Positions 7,201 to 16,327 of a DNA stretch of 37,629 nt are shown piece after piece. The stretch covers positions 1 through 37,629 of the forward strand of contig NZ_JONR01000044.1 of NCBI RefSeq assembly GCF_000711955.1, read 5' to 3'. The DNA is from Nevskia soli DSM 19509. GTDB lineage: Bacteria > Pseudomonadota > Gammaproteobacteria > Nevskiales > Nevskiaceae. How positions within the stretch are numbered: position 1 is the stretch's first letter; the number at the start of each line of letters is the position of its first letter. The position numbers and the translations under genes are program-made. The notes beneath the pieces are model-generated. The model saw only the letters and a program-made list of their open reading frames with translations, made no database searches and was not told where the DNA came from.

Positions 7201-8317
7201 GTGGCATGGATGCTGTGCGCCGCCGCTGCGCAGATCACCAGAAGCTGGATCCGTTCCACTCAGGTGATTGAGATTCGCACGTTCACTGCTGCCGCTTTGT
7301 TTCTTGCCTCCTATGGAGTTATAGGGCTACATGGCTGCGAGCAAACGCTGTCACCCCAGGCGTACGCAGATGCAGCATCGAGCTCCCATGGCGGCAATTC
7401 GTTAAACAATGCAGCACGATCAGATATGTCCGGTGGAAGCGCATCCGTTGGGGGTGTGGCGACATCAAAGACCGGATTATTCGGAGTCTGCGGTTCTCAA
7501 ATAGTACGTGGGCAAGTCTCTGCCAGCTTGAATTCCGGCCGGACCGTTTCTCCCCTCGATTCCATGGCCGAGGTCGGCAATTTCCCTACCGGTGGCGCTC
7601 TCACGCCTGATGGCCGATTTTATTGGTCTTTAAGCGCAGGGTATGGGCTCAACGATATTCGCATCGTGGAACTGGCGTCGGGACAGGTCATTCAAATCCA
7701 AATCATCCCCATGCCAGGCACCCATGGTCAAATGGTGTTCCACGCAAGACGGCCGCACTGCTTACGTTTCGGGAGAGCCGAAAGGGGTAGTGGAGCCGGT
7801 GGGTCCGACATATGGAGACGCCGGCGACGTCATCGCCCATCGCGCGCCGGCCTTGGTGATCGGTCCCTATGTAAAACGCGGCGGGGAAGTCATCCATCAT
7901 CACTATGATCAGCTGTCGGTGATCAGAACCATTGAGCTGATTCTGGGAATTGAGCCGCTTTCGCTTTACGATGCCAATGCCGTACCTATGTACGACGTAT
8001 TCACTCCGAAGCCAGACAATGGCGGGTACGTTGCGATAAAGCCGGAAGTAAACCAGATGCTGGTCAATGCCGGTGGTCCACCCAGTGCCAAGTTATCCGC
8101 GCGCCTGACATTTGATTCCGTCGACGCTGTGCCACAGGAACTCAGTGACTACATTCTGTATAAAGCGGTCTACGGCGAGAGATTCACACCGCCGCCGGTT
8201 GGGCCTAGAGCTTCACTAGTCGAGCATCGGCGCGCTCTTGAGGCGTTCGGCGCCTTGAGGCGCGGCGAGGATCCGAGCGGTCAACTTTTGCGGGGATCAG
8301 CGGATGATGACGACTAA
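7201..8317 (+). pseudogene. Decayed YncE-like beta-propeller/phosphoesterase gene (frameshift and large internal deletion)
   Basis: Two frames together spell the two ends of one secreted protein family (beta-propeller plus alkaline-phosphatase-like phosphoesterase, usually well over 700 aa). Frame one (from 7201) gives a signal-like segment and the first propeller blade: NFPTGGALTPDGRFYWSLS, GYGLNDIRIVELASG, IIPMPGTHGQMVF. At about 7738-7741 the reading must shift by one base, after which DGRTAYVSGEPKG continues the blade. It then jumps directly to the extreme C-terminus of the phosphoesterase: HRAPALVIGPYVKRGG, YDQLSVIRTIELILGIEPL, DANAVPMYDVFTPKPD. The other blades and the metal-binding core are missing, roughly 450 residues or more by my recollection of the family. 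Both lesions argue for a non-functional remnant; the deletion does not depend on base-calling. Confidence 0.8.
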
Positions 8318-8445
8318 GGCCGTTGAGAGTCGTGGAGGTTCGACGGCGGACCAAAACCACTTCGTCCAATGGCGCGTCAATCCATGCCAAATGATGCCCG
8401 CCTTTGAGGATGCCTTCGTATGCTCCTCCCCAGGACGGTAATCGC

Positions 8446-9789
8446 CTAAAAAAGCCAGGTCCAGAACATTGCTGCGACTGTTGTGGCCATGATGCCGGTG
8501 GCTAGCCATCCCATTGTCAATAGAGCGCGCGGCAGGATAAATGGACCCATGACCCTGGACTGGGCGGTCATCAGCATGATCACAATCATCAGCGGCACGG
8601 CGACCACGCCGTTGATTACGGCAGTCCAAAAGAGGGCTTTAATCGGATTGAATCCGACAAAGTTTATGCCAAAGCCCAATAGCGTGGCGCAGGCAATCAC
8701 CCCATAAAATGCTTTCGCCTCGGAGGGGCGTCGGCCCAGACCGACGGGCCATTGCATGGCTTCTCCAACAGCGTAGGACGCGCTTCCGGCCAACACTGGA
8801 ATGGCTAGAAGACCGGTTCCCACTATACCGATTGCGAATACCGTAGACGCAAAGCGACCGGCGATCGGTCGTAGTGCCTCCGCGGCCTGGGCGGATGTTT
8901 GAATGTCGGTGATGCCGTGGGCATGAAGCGTGGCGGCGGTCGTTACGATAATGCACAGCGCTATGATGTTCGAATAGCCCATCCCGGCATAGGTATCGAT
9001 TCTGATGCGCCGGAATTCCGTGGCCGCCTGAGACGGAAATGTCAGAAGCGGCTCTGCGCCGGCCGTCGTTCGTTCGTCTTCTGATTCTTCCGATGCCTGC
9101 CAGAAAAATAGATATGGGCTTAGCGTCGTACCAAAAACTGCGACAACTCCGACAATATAGTCCCTATGCCAGGAAAAGGTCGGAACGAACGATTGAACAG
9201 CTAGCTCGTGCCAGTCCACCTTGACTACCATGACAGTGGCAACATAGGCGAGGAGCGAAAAGGTGCTCCACTTCAGGATGGGCACGTATTGATCGTAACG
9301 CGAGAAGATCTCGAGGCAAGCGCAAGCTACCGCGAATATCGCAACGAAGATGTGCGGAGAGCCGCCCGTAAGCTGTTGTACGGCGTCGCCCATCGCGCCT
9401 AAATCTGCACCGAGATTGATGATATTGGCGACGAGAAGAAGGCAAACGATGGTGCGAAGCAGCGCGGGCGGGTAGTGCTGACGGATATTGCCGGCTATGC
9501 CGTTGCCAGTTACGCGACCTATTCTGGCGCTGATTTCCTGCATGGCTGCCATCAATGGATAGCTGAAAATCATGGTCCACGCCATGCCATACCCGTATTG
9601 GGCGCCGACCTGAGAATATGTCGCGATGCCGCTGGGATCATCGTCCGAAGCGCCGGTGATCAAGCCGGGGCCAAGACGTTTCCAGATTCCACGGCTAATT
9701 GACATCGACGTCTTGCTGCCAGCGGCCAAAGGCGGGTCCGGCGCCAGGGATGCAAGGTCCGATTGAACGTCGTCAGTAATATCAGCCAT
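8446..9789 (-). CDS. Nramp (SLC11) family metal ion transporter, divergent metal-site motifs
   Basis: This 447-residue inner-membrane protein has about eleven hydrophobic segments with the Nramp pattern. The first transmembrane motif, canonically DPGN, reads GASDDDPSG (Asp49-Gly54). The sixth-helix motif, canonically around MPH, reads FGTTLSPYLFFWQ (220-231). The Asp/Pro/Gly core is kept, but the Asn of TM1 and the metal-selective Met of TM6 are gone. Canonical MntH-type members take up Mn2+ or Fe2+ with protons; loss of the Met ligand argues for a different ion, such as a harder divalent cation like Mg2+, which is inference. It ends in a single TM (MATTVAAMFWTWLF). The FNR-type box at 9902-9915 fires toward it with TATCCT as -10 (9879-9874) and a leader of about 78 nt. 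Confidence 0.88.
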   Translation of the reverse strand: MADITDDVQSDLASLAPDPPLAAGSKTSMSISRGIWKRLGPGLITGASDDDPSGIATYSQVGAQYGYGMAWTMIFSYPLMAAMQEISARIGRVTGNGIAGNIRQHYPPALLRTIVCLLLVANIINLGADLGAMGDAVQQLTGGSPHIFVAIFAVACACLEIFSRYDQYVPILKWSTFSLLAYVATVMVVKVDWHELAVQSFVPTFSWHRDYIVGVVAVFGTTLSPYLFFWQASEESEDERTTAGAEPLLTFPSQAATEFRRIRIDTYAGMGYSNIIALCIIVTTAATLHAHGITDIQTSAQAAEALRPIAGRFASTVFAIGIVGTGLLAIPVLAGSASYAVGEAMQWPVGLGRRPSEAKAFYGVIACATLLGFGINFVGFNPIKALFWTAVINGVVAVPLMIVIMLMTAQSRVMGPFILPRALLTMGWLATGIMATTVAAMFWTWLF

Positions 9790-9901
9790 ACGGGAACACC
9801 TGATGCGACCAAATTATCAATAGTGAGGCCTCGAGATGTCCCCTGCGCGGGTCTTCCATCAATTCTCAGATGAAGGATAGCGGAAGGTAATGGACGTATT
9901 A

Positions 9902-9915
9902 TTGATGCACATCAA
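9902..9915. promoter_or_regulatory. FNR/ANR-type box, perfect, bidirectional
   Basis: TTGATGCACATCAA. At 22 nt on the plus side lies TAGGAT (9938-9943, four of six), start near 9950. At 22 nt on the minus side lies TATCCT (9879-9874, four of six), start near 9867. One operator may thus activate both the Nramp gene and the glycosidase-like gene. Confidence 0.75.
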
Positions 9916-9949
9916 GTGGCCTCGTATACGCAAGTTATAGGATGCGATA

Positions 9950-12900
9950 ATGTCAAGTGTGCCACCGCAAGGTCCGAGCTTTTCTGCGATTCATATGAAT
10001 GACGCCCAGAATCTATTGGCGGACTTGACCGCCTGGCGGTCAATAAGTACCGCTCAGGCGAAGCTGACGCTGTCGCGGGCGACATCTGCACCGGTTGGGT
10101 CAATTCAGATGACGTTCGATTTCGGTGGAAGCGGCGGCTATGTCATCGCCCGCCGTGAACTGGTCCGGACGATGTCAGAGGACTTTGCTGTCCATTTTCA
10201 GCTGCGAGGTCGGGCGCCCGCAAATCACCTTGAATTGAAACTGGTGGATCCTACCGGCCTCAATGTGTGGCGTCACGTAATAAGGGATCTGAAGCCTCCG
10301 GCTGAATGGCAGGAGTTTACCCTGGAAAGCCGCGACATCGATTTCGCTTGGGGCCCCGCCGGCGGGGGAGCCATTGCTGAACTCGGTGCCATCGAATTCG
10401 CCATTGTGGCAGGCGAGGGCGGAGCCGGATATTTGTCGATTTCGGAATTGAGCATTGAAGATCGCCAGGCTCCGGCTGTTCGGACGGCGTGGGCTTCAAG
10501 TGAGATGCCGGGATTTGAAGCGAAGAAAGTGCCGGGGGGCGACATTTGGAGACCTTGCGCAGGTGACGCACATCCTTCGATAACGCTGGATCTTGGAGCC
10601 GATCGGCAAATTGGCGGCATGGTTATCGACTGGTTGGCGCATGCCCCAACGCGCGGCTTCAGGATCCTCGGATCCGCTGACGGGGACCGCTGGGAGTTGC
10701 TTCACGCGGCTTCGAAAGCCGCGGGCAAATCCAGCCAGATCTACCTCCCGGGAGCGAGAGCCCATTTTCTTCGTCTGGATATGGACGAACCATCGGACGG
10801 CGCGATGCTTCGTGTGAAGTCGTTCGAGTATTCACGATCCGTCGACGCCTTCTGGCACAACGTCGCAAAGGCTGCGCCGCGCGGCTGGTATCCGCGTTGG
10901 CTATATCGTGAGCAAAGCCTGTGGACACCCATTGGGACTTCAAACGGCGCGCCCTGCGCCCTGATCAACGAAGAAGGTATGGTGGAGGTGTTTCCGGGCT
11001 CGTTTTCGATCGAACCCATGTTATGGGTGAATGGTCGCCTGTTTACCTGGGCCGATGTCAGTCCGACGCAGGGGCTCCGGAATGGCTGGATGCCGTTTCC
11101 CTCCGTGGTCTGGGAAAGCGGCGACTGGCGCCTGAGCATCCAGGGGGAAGTCACGAAGTCCGGCACATTACAGGTTCGGTACCGGGCCGAAAGCATTTCC
11201 AACGGGTCATGCGAGGGAAGGCTCTTTGTCGTGGTGCGTCCATTTCAAGTGACACCCCCCTGGCAACGTTTCCATGACTTGGGTGGATTCCGCCCGGTAA
11301 ATGATATTGCGCAATGCGATGGTGTAGTGCGCATTAATGGGAAGGAGTCGATTGTTCCGATGGTCCCGCACTTCGAATTCGGCGCGGCGGCCTTCGACGA
11401 AGGCGTGGTCACGGAGTATCTCGCCAAAGGCCAATTGCCGGCGAATGCCGGAGTTCATGACACACACGGATTCGCGTCCGCAGTTTTGGCTTTTGATCTA
11501 TCGAGCCGTGATAAAGGCCATTGTGAAGTAGTGTTAGCGTGCACGTCGGACGTTACGGAGATTTCCTCTAGGGCAGCTCTGTTCGACTGGGATTCAAAGC
11601 TTCCGGCATCACAGTGGATGGGCGAGGGTTGGGCTGGGGATGTCGTCCGGTCCGCGCTTACCGCTGCGGCACATGTGCTGGTGAACCGCAATGGCGCGGC
11701 GTTGCAGCCTGGACCTCGACGGTATACCAGATCATGGATTCGCGATGGCGCTGTCATGGGGGCGGCTCTCTTGCGAATGGGATGTTTCGAAGAGGTACGC
11801 GATTTCATTCGCTGGTATGCCCCCAACCAGCGCGCAGATGGCTTCGTACCATGTTGCGTGGATGGCGATGGGCCGGATTGGCTGATCGAGCATGATAGCC
11901 ATGGTGAATTCATTGCGCTTGTTGCGGACTACCATGGGTTCACCGCGGATATAGAAAGCCTAAAAGAATCATGGATCTATGTGGATAAGGCGGTGGGTTG
12001 CATTGAGCGCCTACTGGGCAAGGACGGCCTTCTGCCGATATCCGCCAGTCACGAAGGCTATCTGGCCCAGCCCGTTCATTCCTACTGGGATGATTTCTGG
12101 GCTTTACGCGGCTTGCTCGACGCGGTGAAGCTGGCTCGCGCGCTTGGACGAGATGAGAAGGAAAGGGCATGGACCTCTCTGTCGGTACGCTTCGCCACAA
12201 GCCTGTATGCTTCGATCGAGAAGACGCGGAGGGAGCATAACCTCGACTACATTCCCTGCAGTGTCGAATGGGCAGACTTTGATCCCACTTCCACAGCTAG
12301 TGCGATCGGCCTGCTAGGTGTGCCGGAGGGGATCGATCGCCAAGCCCTTGAGCGGACCTTCACCTTGCATATGAGCCAGTGGCGCGGAAAACGCAGCGGT
12401 TCGATTTCCGCCCCGAACTACACCCCATACGAGATTCGTGTGATTGGTGCGCTGGTGCGACTTGGACGTCGTGACGAGGCGCTCGAGCTTTTGAGGTTCT
12501 ATCTGTCGGATCGGCGTCCACCAGCGTGGAACCAATGGCCGGAAATTGCCTGGCGTGATCATCGCGCGCCAGCGCACTTGGGGGATTTGCCGCATGCCTG
12601 GGTTGGCGCTGAATATGTGCTTGCCGTACGCAGCCTGTTTGCTTATGAAAGCGAGCATGACCACAAAATGGTTGTAGCCGCCGGCTTGGCTCCGGAATGG
12701 ATTGAAGGGGCGGGCGTGAAGGTTGAGCGGATGCCTACGCTTTATGGGAGTTTAAGCTATAGCCTGCGTAAGCTTGACCGGGAGACACTGGAGTTCGCCA
12801 TCGGTGGAGGCCTTTCGTCCGGCATCGTATTACGGCCTCCGCTGGCGGAGTCGTTACAGAGCGTCACCCTGGATGGACGCAGCTTGACCAGTTTTGATAG

Positions 12901-12970
12901 GGACTCCGTGTACATACCTTCGGGGGAGGCGACGGTAATCTGCAAGTTGGGTTCCGCGGTGGGCCGATGA
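9950..12970 (+). CDS. Large discoidin-domain (F5/8 type C) glycoside hydrolase-like protein
   Basis: This 1006-residue protein has no obvious signal peptide. Residues about 15-165 look like a carbohydrate-binding jelly-roll (FAVHFQLRGRAPANHLELKL, then a LKPPAEWQEFTL strand); about 170-290 is F5/8 type C-like (WASSEMPGFEAKKV, SITLDLGADRQIGGMVIDW, RGFRILGSADGDRWELL). The C-terminal half is an (alpha/alpha)6-barrel of the glucoamylase/GH94-like superfamily, with RSWIRDGAVMGAALLRM, PDWLIEHDSHGEFI and HSYWDDFWALRGL as likely active-site segments. The catalytic acid cannot be assigned from sequence alone. Its partner is probably the GH94 protein nearby. Start is uncertain: ATG 9950 coincides with the predicted transcription start, while ATG 9995 would leave a 45-nt leader. 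Neither has a strong ribosome-binding site. Confidence 0.75.
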   Translation: MSSVPPQGPSFSAIHMNDAQNLLADLTAWRSISTAQAKLTLSRATSAPVGSIQMTFDFGGSGGYVIARRELVRTMSEDFAVHFQLRGRAPANHLELKLVDPTGLNVWRHVIRDLKPPAEWQEFTLESRDIDFAWGPAGGGAIAELGAIEFAIVAGEGGAGYLSISELSIEDRQAPAVRTAWASSEMPGFEAKKVPGGDIWRPCAGDAHPSITLDLGADRQIGGMVIDWLAHAPTRGFRILGSADGDRWELLHAASKAAGKSSQIYLPGARAHFLRLDMDEPSDGAMLRVKSFEYSRSVDAFWHNVAKAAPRGWYPRWLYREQSLWTPIGTSNGAPCALINEEGMVEVFPGSFSIEPMLWVNGRLFTWADVSPTQGLRNGWMPFPSVVWESGDWRLSIQGEVTKSGTLQVRYRAESISNGSCEGRLFVVVRPFQVTPPWQRFHDLGGFRPVNDIAQCDGVVRINGKESIVPMVPHFEFGAAAFDEGVVTEYLAKGQLPANAGVHDTHGFASAVLAFDLSSRDKGHCEVVLACTSDVTEISSRAALFDWDSKLPASQWMGEGWAGDVVRSALTAAAHVLVNRNGAALQPGPRRYTRSWIRDGAVMGAALLRMGCFEEVRDFIRWYAPNQRADGFVPCCVDGDGPDWLIEHDSHGEFIALVADYHGFTADIESLKESWIYVDKAVGCIERLLGKDGLLPISASHEGYLAQPVHSYWDDFWALRGLLDAVKLARALGRDEKERAWTSLSVRFATSLYASIEKTRREHNLDYIPCSVEWADFDPTSTASAIGLLGVPEGIDRQALERTFTLHMSQWRGKRSGSISAPNYTPYEIRVIGALVRLGRRDEALELLRFYLSDRRPPAWNQWPEIAWRDHRAPAHLGDLPHAWVGAEYVLAVRSLFAYESEHDHKMVVAAGLAPEWIEGAGVKVERMPTLYGSLSYSLRKLDRETLEFAIGGGLSSGIVLRPPLAESLQSVTLDGRSLTSFDRDSVYIPSGEATVICKLGSAVGR

Positions 12971-13077
12971 TGCTGACAGAACCCCATCTGGCGTTTGGAT
13001 TTCCTGCATTGTGCATGGAGATCGGGGCATGTCGAACGAATGCTCCGGTATGGCCGTCGGTAACCGGCAGTTCGGTG

Positions 13078-14823
13078 TTAATGGATGAGCTTTTGCAAAG
13101 ACCAGGCCCCATCCATGGCAATATCGAGCACGGTGTCAAAGTTGTTTGCCTGGTCGTCGGACGTCCCGAGCACAATGTATGCAATGTTTTGTTCTGAAAG
13201 AAGCTTCAGCACCTCTTGGGCATGGAGTTTATCCATCGCCGTACTCAACCGATCCAGAAAAGCAAACGCCGGCCTGGCCAAGACGATCCTCGCCACCAGC
13301 AGGCGCGCCTGCTCGCTGATCCCGATCACATTGGCCCAATCGTGATCCACATCAAGGCCGCCTGCTTCTTCAATCACGGCGTCAAGTTGCAAGCGACGCA
13401 GAATATCGAGAAGCTCGCTGTCCGGGGTGGAATTTTCTTTTGATGGTTGAACCAAAACCTCGCGCAGGGTGCATTTTGTCAGATAGGGACGCTCCGGAAG
13501 AAACATCATTGCCTCCGCATCCGGTCGGTCGATACTGCCTTCGATGGAGTTGAACATCCCGGCGGTCGCCCTGAATAGCGCTACTTTTGCGTGGCCGGAC
13601 GAGCCGGTAATGAGCATCCGCGCGCCGTGTTCTATTTGAATGGTCAGGTCCTTGATCAAGCACACTCCATCAGGTCGATACAGTGTCAGATGTCGGTAAG
13701 CAATGCGCTTCGGCTTCCCGGGCGGATCAGGCAGTGGCTTCTCGAATGCGGCCTCATCGGCGCGAATCGCAGTCATGAGCTTGTCAAGCCGGGAAACCGT
13801 GGCCGCGTAGGAAGAGATCGGCTGCACTTGCGAAACCGCCAATGAAAATGCGCCCATGAGCTGAGCAAACGCCATTACAGATTGGGTGACAACTCCAAAC
13901 TCGAAATCTCCGCGAATGAAAAGCGGCGCAACGATGATTACCGGCACTATCTGGATCAGGTAGTTATAGCCATTGGTGAAGAAGCCCAGGCGGCGGTTTA
14001 CCGAGATGATCTGACGCCAATTTGCGACCAGATAATCCAGTCGTTTGAGTATCCGACGATGTGCAAACTCCTCCAGCTGGAGAAGCGCGACAGGCTCGGA
14101 ATGCTCCCGGAGCTGGATTAATTCCGAGCGGAAGTCGGCTTCCCGATCAAGTTGCCGGACATTCAGGTCGACCAGCCGATGCCCTAACCAAAACGCCAGG
14201 AATGATCCGGCCAGAGCGTAGACTATGGCCGCTATCATGAGCCGTGGACTGATCGACCACAGGACGCCGGAGAACGCCACAATTGTGAATGCAGCGTTGA
14301 GCATCATCAGGACAAATGAAAGTGTCGTCGTGGTGAAGCTGCGGACATCCTCGGCGATGCGCTGATCCGGATTCTGCAGATAGCCCTCGAGCTCGAGCCG
14401 GTAAAAGGCCCGATTGGCAAGATATCGGGAGAGAAGCTGACGTGTCTGCCAATCCCTCCAAAGCAGGCCCAGTCTTTGCTCCAGATAGCTGCTCATGACG
14501 GCGGCAACTGTGGAAAGCGCGAAAACACCTACATAGAGCCAAGCCCGCGTAATGAATCGAGGCAGGTTTTTGTCCGCTATGGCGGACATGAAATCGCGTC
14601 CAACATAGCTGTTGAGAACGTTTAGAGCGTTGATCGAGACCAGAAAAGTGATCAGGCCTGCCAGCATCCAGAGGGCTTTGTGTCCTTCATCGGAAGCAAC
14701 AAACGTACGCAACACCCGCTTAAAGCGTTGCCATGTTTCCACGCCGAACTCTTGGCCCGCTTTGACCATTTTGTAACCTGTCTCGCAATTGCCTAGGGCA
14801 CTATCCTGGGACCCGTTGAACAA
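13078..14823 (-). CDS. SbmA/YddA-type ABC transporter with a degenerate ATPase domain
   Basis: This 581-residue fused permease-ATPase of the ABC_membrane_2 (YddA/ABCD-like) family has about six TM segments (50-335), including the family EGYLQNPDQRIAEDV loop (146-160), then a nucleotide-binding domain. That domain keeps its shape but loses its chemistry. Walker A is GSSGHAKVA (407-415): the second glycine of GKS and the Ser/Thr after Lys413 are gone. The Q-loop Gln is Glu (FLPERPYL). The signature is IGISEQAR instead of LSLGEQQR. Walker B ends FLDR, so the catalytic Glu is Arg525. The H-loop His is missing (VLGTSDD). The full-length frame without stops suggests a retained but ATPase-dead protein. 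Start may be ATG 14823 or 14769 (MVKAGQEF). No FNR box directly ahead; it may be read through from the usp gene upstream. Confidence 0.85.
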   Translation of the reverse strand: MFNGSQDSALGNCETGYKMVKAGQEFGVETWQRFKRVLRTFVASDEGHKALWMLAGLITFLVSINALNVLNSYVGRDFMSAIADKNLPRFITRAWLYVGVFALSTVAAVMSSYLEQRLGLLWRDWQTRQLLSRYLANRAFYRLELEGYLQNPDQRIAEDVRSFTTTTLSFVLMMLNAAFTIVAFSGVLWSISPRLMIAAIVYALAGSFLAFWLGHRLVDLNVRQLDREADFRSELIQLREHSEPVALLQLEEFAHRRILKRLDYLVANWRQIISVNRRLGFFTNGYNYLIQIVPVIIVAPLFIRGDFEFGVVTQSVMAFAQLMGAFSLAVSQVQPISSYAATVSRLDKLMTAIRADEAAFEKPLPDPPGKPKRIAYRHLTLYRPDGVCLIKDLTIQIEHGARMLITGSSGHAKVALFRATAGMFNSIEGSIDRPDAEAMMFLPERPYLTKCTLREVLVQPSKENSTPDSELLDILRRLQLDAVIEEAGGLDVDHDWANVIGISEQARLLVARIVLARPAFAFLDRLSTAMDKLHAQEVLKLLSEQNIAYIVLGTSDDQANNFDTVLDIAMDGAWSLQKLIH

Positions 14824-14832
14824 CCAATGGGA

Positions 14833-14855
14833 GTTGCACGGGCGTCAGGTGCAAC
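14833..14855. repeat. Inverted repeat upstream of the degenerate ABC transporter
   Basis: GTTGCAC and GTGCAAC form a perfect 7-bp dyad with a 9-nt loop, ten bases before ATG 14823. It could be a regulator operator or leader hairpin; nothing identifies the protein. The rest of the 216-bp gap to the usp gene shows no other element. Confidence 0.3.
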
Positions 14856-15039
14856 GATAGCGATTTCCATTGAAAAAACCCACTTTCACTCGCTCGAAAG
14901 ACACCCGCATCATTGCAAATACCGGGCTCCGAGCCCTCGGCGCGGCATTCCCAAGGTCCGAACCGCTGCATGGCGCTGGAAGGCTATTCGAAGCTCTGAA
15001 AGGCCCCGATGGGCGAAGGCCGAAGTGTGCCGGAAAAAG

Positions 15040-15918
15040 TCACGAGCTGAAGGTGATGGTGTCGCAGTCAGCGTGCAGGTTGATACGCTCGGCATGATTG
15101 CCGAACAGCAACCGCTGTGCGGCCGGACGCTGCGGGTTGCCGACGACCAGCATGTCGACGGTGTTGTGGCCGAGGAAGTCGAGAATTGCCGGGACGGTTG
15201 CACCGGACAGTCGGTGACGCTGTTTCCCCGGGACTCCGTGCGAATCTGCCAGCCTTACGAATGCATCCTTGATCTGTGAGGCAGGGGAGGAACGACGCCG
15301 GCGGCCCGATGTTGCGACTTCGGCGACGGCCGGTTCGGCCTGAATCAAATGCAGGTCGGCCCCGTAGATGCCTGCAAGCGATTCTGCCTCTTCCACCAAG
15401 TGGCGGGAGATATCCCCTTGGTATGGCCAGGGTCGATTCATGTCTACGGCGGCTGCGATGTGCTGTGGTATGCCCGATGCCCGCCGCGAGATCAGCACCG
15501 GCTGCCTGCAGTGCCGCAGAAGAGCGCGGTCCAATGAACGCCCCGGCCATGAGACGGAACGCTCCGGGTCGGCGACCTTGATGACCAGATCCGGGCTCAG
15601 TGCATCGATCCTCTTCAGAACTGCGGACGCTTTCGGCTTGGCCCACAAAAGCTCTGTGGTGACCTCCACACCTTCCAGCTGAATGGCTGCAGCCTCCTGT
15701 CGTAGTAGTCGCTCAAACTGCTGCAGCATGCCAAGGCGGGCCTCCGCCGCTCCCTTCCTATTAAGCATGCCCGCGAAAGCTATCATCTTGGAATATACCG
15801 GAACCAGAATATGCAGCCTGGCTCCAGTTGCCGCGGCAAGGCGCTCGGCATGCGCCAAAGCGGCGGAATGAATCGATTCCATCGACGTCAGCAGTACGAT
15901 CAGCTTTAAATTGTTCAC
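15040..15918 (-). CDS. Universal stress protein, UspE-like tandem domains
   Basis: This 292-residue cytoplasmic protein has two UspA-type domains (about 1-145 and 155-292). The first opens LKLIVLLTSMESIHSAALAHAERLA-like and ends at RQPVLISRR; the second contains MLVVGNPQRPAAQRLLFGN with HAERI, close to the UspE-type loop GNTAE. It is unlike the first usp in the window in sequence, so the two are not a recent duplication. Known relatives in pseudomonads are FNR/ANR-induced and support anaerobic survival. A perfect FNR-type box (15977-15990) followed after 22 nt by TAAAGT predicts a start near 15942 and a leader of about 24 nt. Confidence 0.88.
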   Translation of the reverse strand: MNNLKLIVLLTSMESIHSAALAHAERLAAATGARLHILVPVYSKMIAFAGMLNRKGAAEARLGMLQQFERLLRQEAAAIQLEGVEVTTELLWAKPKASAVLKRIDALSPDLVIKVADPERSVSWPGRSLDRALLRHCRQPVLISRRASGIPQHIAAAVDMNRPWPYQGDISRHLVEEAESLAGIYGADLHLIQAEPAVAEVATSGRRRRSSPASQIKDAFVRLADSHGVPGKQRHRLSGATVPAILDFLGHNTVDMLVVGNPQRPAAQRLLFGNHAERINLHADCDTITFSS

Positions 15919-15976
15919 GGGAGCTGCTCACGGGTATTCATTTTTTACACTTTAGTCCCACCCAGCGCTCCAGACG

Positions 15977-15990
15977 TTGATCTGGATCAA
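15977..15990 (-). promoter_or_regulatory. FNR/ANR-type box, perfect, for the second usp gene
   Basis: TTGATCTGGATCAA, the same 14-mer as at 357-370. On the minus strand TAAAGT (15954-15949, four of six) follows after 22 nt; start predicted at 15942. Confidence 0.8.
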
Positions 15991-16119
15991 ACCGGCGCTC
16001 GTGATCGAATATCGGAATCCGGCAGCGCGGCCTCTGCGACGCCTATGCCAGGGGCGATCCAGCATATGGCGAACTGGAGATGATTGGCTCAAGCCTTGTT
16101 CCCCAGGCGTTGCCCATTA

Positions 16120-16133
16120 TTGATCCATGTCAA
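16120..16133 (+). promoter_or_regulatory. FNR/ANR-type box, one mismatch, for fpr
   Basis: TTGATCCATGTCAA. TAACAT (16156-16161, four of six) follows after 22 nt, start near 16168. The fpr leader would then be about 160 nt, long compared with the other units. Confidence 0.6.
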
Positions 16134-16327
16134 TTGCTGCGATATCGCCTGTCCATAACATCGACAACCAATCGCCTGATCGGCTTGTCTATTGCCTGCA
16201 TGCCGAATCCGGCGGTTGGTGCCGTAGTTGGACGGCCAAATCCTGACCTCCTCTATTTCCAGGCGAGAGAACCTGTTCCGGAACCGCAGTTCCTGTAAGG
16301 TATAGCGAATTCGTCGAGGCGCTATCG

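Larger units (their letters stand above)
15919..16327. other. Divergent intergenic region between usp and fpr
   Basis: This 409-bp region contains two FNR-type boxes, 15977-15990 facing the usp gene and 16120-16133 facing fpr. The remaining 16170-16327 would be a long untranslated leader of fpr if that promoter is used; I see no reading frame with a ribosome-binding site and no riboswitch-like structure there. Confidence 0.55.
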
